From Pseudomonas mosselii (GTDB lineage: Bacteria > Pseudomonadota > Gammaproteobacteria > Pseudomonadales > Pseudomonadaceae), in the NCBI RefSeq assembly GCF_019823065.1, contig NZ_CP081966.1:1519501-1583500 (forward strand): DNA of 64,000 bases, written 5' to 3'. Position 1 is the stretch's first letter; each line of letters starts with the position of its first letter. Below the pieces are notes generated by a model, which saw nothing but the letters and a program-made list of their open reading frames with translations, had not been told where the DNA came from and did not search any database. The translations under genes and the position numbers were made by a program. This document shows positions 61,764-64,000 of the stretch, one piece after another.

Positions 61764-62579
61764 ATGCACAACCGAATGATGATCACTGGCGCCGCCTCCG
61801 GCCTTGGCCGCGAGATTGCCCTGCGCTGGGCTCGCGAGGGCTGGCAGCTGGCTCTGGCAGACGTCAATGAGGCGGGCTTGCGCGAAACCCTGGCCTTGGT
61901 GCGCCAAGCCGGTGGTGACGGCTTCTCCCAGCGCTGCGACGTGCGCGATTACAGCCAGCTCACCGCCCTGGCCCAGGCCTGCGAGGAAAAGCTCGGCGGC
62001 ATCGACGTGATCGTCAACAATGCCGGGGTTGCGTCGGGTGGATTCTTCGCCGATTTGTCCCTGGAGGACTGGGACTGGCAGATCGCGGTCAACCTGATGG
62101 GCGTGGTCAAGGGCTGCAAGGCGTTCCTGCCGCTGCTCGAGCGCAGCCGTGGGCGGATCATCAACATTGCCTCCATGGCCGCCCTGATGCAGGGGCCGGG
62201 CATGAGCAACTACAACGTGGCCAAGGCTGGGGTGCTGGCCTTGTCCGAGAGCCTGCTGGTGGAGTTGCGCCAGGTCGAGGTGGCGGTGCATGTGGTGTGC
62301 CCGTCGTTCTTCCAGACCAACCTGCTCGACTCGTTCCGCGGACCAGATCCGGCGATGAAGGCGCAGGTGGGCAAACTGCTGGAAGGTTCGTCGATCAATG
62401 CTGCGGATATCGCCGAACATATACACCAGCGGGTCGCCGCTGGCGAGTTCCTGATCCTGCCCCATGAGGCCGGGCGCCACGCCTGGCAGCTCAAGTGCCA
62501 GGCGCCTCAGCGGCTTTACGACGAAATGGCGGACATGGCGGTAAAAATGCGGGCGAAGGCGCGCAAAACCGCGCATTGA
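61764..62579 (+). CDS. Short-chain dehydrogenase/reductase
   Basis: A 271-residue classical SDR oxidoreductase. The cofactor motif TGAASGLG (TGxxxGxG) lies near residue 8, NNAGVASGG is the NNAG motif, and the catalytic Ser/Tyr/Lys lie in INIASMAALMQGPGMSNYNVAKAGV. An Asp (ADVNE) after the second strand suggests NAD(H) preference. The substrate is unknown. The start at 61764 is chosen because it gives the usual short lead into the cofactor motif. It precedes rsmI by about 125 nt on the same strand. Confidence 0.9.
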   Translation: MHNRMMITGAASGLGREIALRWAREGWQLALADVNEAGLRETLALVRQAGGDGFSQRCDVRDYSQLTALAQACEEKLGGIDVIVNNAGVASGGFFADLSLEDWDWQIAVNLMGVVKGCKAFLPLLERSRGRIINIASMAALMQGPGMSNYNVAKAGVLALSESLLVELRQVEVAVHVVCPSFFQTNLLDSFRGPDPAMKAQVGKLLEGSSINAADIAEHIHQRVAAGEFLILPHEAGRHAWQLKCQAPQRLYDEMADMAVKMRAKARKTAH

Positions 62580-62703
62580 GAGAGATTTCTGTAGGTTTTT
62601 TTACCTTTGCCAGTAGGTTGCGTCTATTTGTCCTGAGAAGGATTGAGTAGGCCAAAGCTGGCGGGGCAGTCTCCGATTTTCCCTTGAGCTGGAGGATCGG
62701 AAC
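62580..62703 (+). promoter_or_regulatory. rsmI leader with three GGA motifs at ribosome site
   Basis: The 124-nt region between the SDR gene and rsmI contains a T-run hairpin-like GGTTTTTTTACC and, at 62691-62701, GGAGGATCGGA, i.e. three GGA triplets overlapping the ribosome site. CsrA proteins recognise GGA in loops, so feedback or cross-regulation by Rsm proteins is plausible. Confidence 0.4.
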
Positions 62704-62889
62704 ATGCTGGTAATTGGACGAGAAGTGGGCGAAGTCATCGTCATTTCCGAAAACATCAAGATCCAGGTGATGTCCGTCGAGAACGGCCAGGTCCGCTTCG
62801 GTATCTGCGCGCCGCGGGACGTGGAGGTGCACAGGACCGAGGTGTACAAGCGCATCAAGGCACTTGAGCTCGAGAAGCAGCAGGCTTGA
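62704..62889 (+). CDS. rsmI: RsmI, CsrA-family translational regulator
   Basis: A 61-residue CsrA/RsmA family RNA-binding dimer (MLVIGREVGEVIVISENIKIQVMS...). Residues needed for RNA contact are the N-terminal beta strand and Arg44-equivalent in VHRTEVYKRI. It resembles P. putida RsmI more than RsmA or RsmE (which start MLILTRRVGE). It represses translation of mRNAs with GGA motifs and is titrated by Rsm small RNAs. GGAGGA is its own ribosome site, so self-binding is possible. The 124-nt leader is T-rich. Confidence 0.9.
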   Translation: MLVIGREVGEVIVISENIKIQVMSVENGQVRFGICAPRDVEVHRTEVYKRIKALELEKQQA

Positions 62890-62896
62890 GGGCCCG

Positions 62897-63124
62897 CTAC
62901 TCGAACAGCTCACGCGCAACTTCATGCTTGGCCAGCAACTGGCACTGCTGGCTGTCCATGTCGAACAGGATGAAGGCCTGACCTTTGGCCAAGGCCTGGC
63001 GTACCCGCAACACGCGGGTTTCCAGCGGCGTGTCGTCGCCGTTGTCGGTACCGTCGCGGGTGACGAAGTCCTCGATCAGGCGGGTCAGTGTTTCGGCTTC
63101 AAGTTGCTCGTAGGGGATCAGCAT
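62897..63124 (-). CDS. UPF0270 (YheU-like) protein
   Basis: A 75-residue UPF0270 protein: MLIPYEQLEAETLTRLIEDFVTRDGTD is the conserved start. Function is unknown. It converges with rsmI, the stop being 7 nt from the rsmI stop. Confidence 0.93.
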   Translation of the reverse strand: MLIPYEQLEAETLTRLIEDFVTRDGTDNGDDTPLETRVLRVRQALAKGQAFILFDMDSQQCQLLAKHEVARELFE

Positions 63125-63199
63125 GGTCTGGGCGGTGGTTGTGGGAATGGAGGCATGCTACGTGAATTTGGGGGCCTGGTGCGCCCCATTCCCGCTCGA

Positions 63200-64000
63200 T
63201 CACCCTTTGTTGCCCACCAGACTGTCCACCGCCGGCACCCGGGTGTCGCTTTCCATCTGCGTGTCGTGTTCCAGTTGGTGGCTGAAGCGCTCCAGTGAGG
63301 CATTGGCCGGTTGCGAGTCGCTGGCGAATACCGGCGGGCTGAGCAGGTAGGCACCGAGCAGACGGCTCAGCGCCGCCAGGCTGTCGATATGGGTGCGCTC
63401 GTAGCCATGGGTGGCATCGCAGCCGAAGGCCACCAGGGCGGTGCGGATATCGTGCCCGGCGGTCACCGCCGAGTGGGCGTCGCTGAAGTAGTAGCGGAAC
63501 AGGTCACGGCGTACCGGCAGGTCCTGATCGCCGGCCAGCTTGAGCAGGTGACGCGACAGGTGATAGTCGTAGGGCCCGGAGGAATCCTGCATGGCCACGC
63601 TCACCGCGTGTTCGCTGGACGCCTGCCCCGGCGCCACCGGGGCGATGTCGATGCCGACGAACTCGCTGACGTCCCAGGGCAGGGCAGCGGCGGCGCCGGA
63701 GCCGGTCTCCTCGGTGATGGTAAACAAGGGATGGCAGTCGATCAGGGGCTGGCGGCCGCTTTCCACCACGGCCTTGAGCGCCGCCAGCAAGGCCGCCACG
63801 CCGGCCTTGTCGTCCAGGTGGCGGGCGCTGATATGGCCGCTTTCGGTGAACTCCGGCAACGGGTCGAAGGCCACGCAGTCACCGATGGCGATCCCCAGCG
63901 CCTCGCAGTCGGCGCGGGTAGCGCAGTAGGCGTCCAGGCGCACCTCCACATGTTCCCAGCTGATCGGCATCTGGTCGATGGCTGTGTTGAACGCGTGCCC
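63200..64000 (-). CDS. M42-family peptidase of NAGGN system, 5' end outside window
   Basis: C-terminal part of an M42/M20-like metallopeptidase. The in-window frame continues open to the edge (GHAFNTAIDQ precedes the ATG at 63970), so the N-terminal metal ligands are missing. Seen are HLDDKAGVAALLAAL (Asp), TEETGSGAAAAL (Glu-Glu) and SDAHSA (metal His). In Pseudomonas this type is encoded with the genes for N-acetylglutaminylglutamine amide (NAGGN), an osmoprotectant; those genes would lie to the right of the window. The identification rests on resemblance and that known context. Confidence 0.85.
   Translation of the reverse strand, partial: GHAFNTAIDQMPISWEHVEVRLDAYCATRADCEALGIAIGDCVAFDPLPEFTESGHISARHLDDKAGVAALLAALKAVVESGRQPLIDCHPLFTITEETGSGAAAALPWDVSEFVGIDIAPVAPGQASSEHAVSVAMQDSSGPYDYHLSRHLLKLAGDQDLPVRRDLFRYYFSDAHSAVTAGHDIRTALVAFGCDATHGYERTHIDSLAALSRLLGAYLLSPPVFASDSQPANASLERFSHQLEHDTQMESDTRVPAVDSLVGNKG

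Overview
The window is a 64 kb stretch of Pseudomonas chromosome, most likely from the P. putida group. Supporting evidence is the GC-rich coding, frequent REP-type palindromes between genes, Pseudomonas-restricted families (a DUF3509-like protein, RsmI, the NAGGN-associated M42 peptidase), and a gene order that matches what I remember of the P. putida backbone. No rRNA, tRNA, CRISPR array, insertion sequence or prophage was seen. Nearly all of the DNA is coding.

Region 1 (1-11 kb): the end of one NlpC/P60 peptidase, a second NlpC/P60 lipoprotein and an unknown protein, followed by a cobalamin riboswitch and an unbroken cobalamin operon (cobO-cobB-bluB-cobD-cobC-cobQ-cobP-cobT-phosphatase-cobS). 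Its genes overlap by about 4 nt or lie within 2 nt of each other. The enzymes cover adenosylation, side-chain amidation, lower-ligand (DMB) synthesis and nucleotide-loop assembly, so one B12-sensing switch probably controls the late half of the pathway.

Region 2 (11-29 kb): a MarR regulator and MFS pump sharing a palindromic operator, a periplasmic glutathione peroxidase, a LysR regulator, the outer-membrane fatty-acid channel FadL, a long spacer with a DnaA-box-like cluster, RmuC, a transporter-fused hybrid histidine kinase (MxtR/CrbS type), two further transporters, and an LplT-PlsC-like MFS/acyltransferase fusion. Then comes a guanidinium exporter behind a two-hairpin guanidine-II riboswitch.

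Region 3 (29-35.5 kb): a phosphonate/organophosphate-type uptake operon (binding protein, phosphodiesterase-superfamily hydrolase, two permeases, ATPase, HAD phosphatase) with a divergent PhnR-like GntR repressor. PhnW and PhnX are absent, so the substrate and route are open.

Region 4 (35.5-52.2 kb): envelope and housekeeping genes. These are a large MscS channel, M18 aminopeptidase, RluA-type pseudouridine synthase, minCDE, a lipid A acyltransferase, a patatin, an MlaA-type protein with a lipase-like partner, a GH17-type membrane enzyme, a betaine/choline-type binding protein and DUF485-actP acetate uptake. ActP is a plausible target of the MxtR-type kinase encoded 26 kb upstream.

Region 5 (52.2-61.4 kb): a probable accessory block encoding a CS1-type (alpha) fimbria (major subunit, usher, chaperone, tip protein) followed directly by a LuxR-type response regulator and a BvgS/RocS-like multi-domain sensor, forming a self-contained adhesion-plus-control module.

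Region 6 (61.4-64 kb): DUF3309 small protein, SDR enzyme, RsmI, UPF0270 protein and a truncated M42 peptidase at the window edge.
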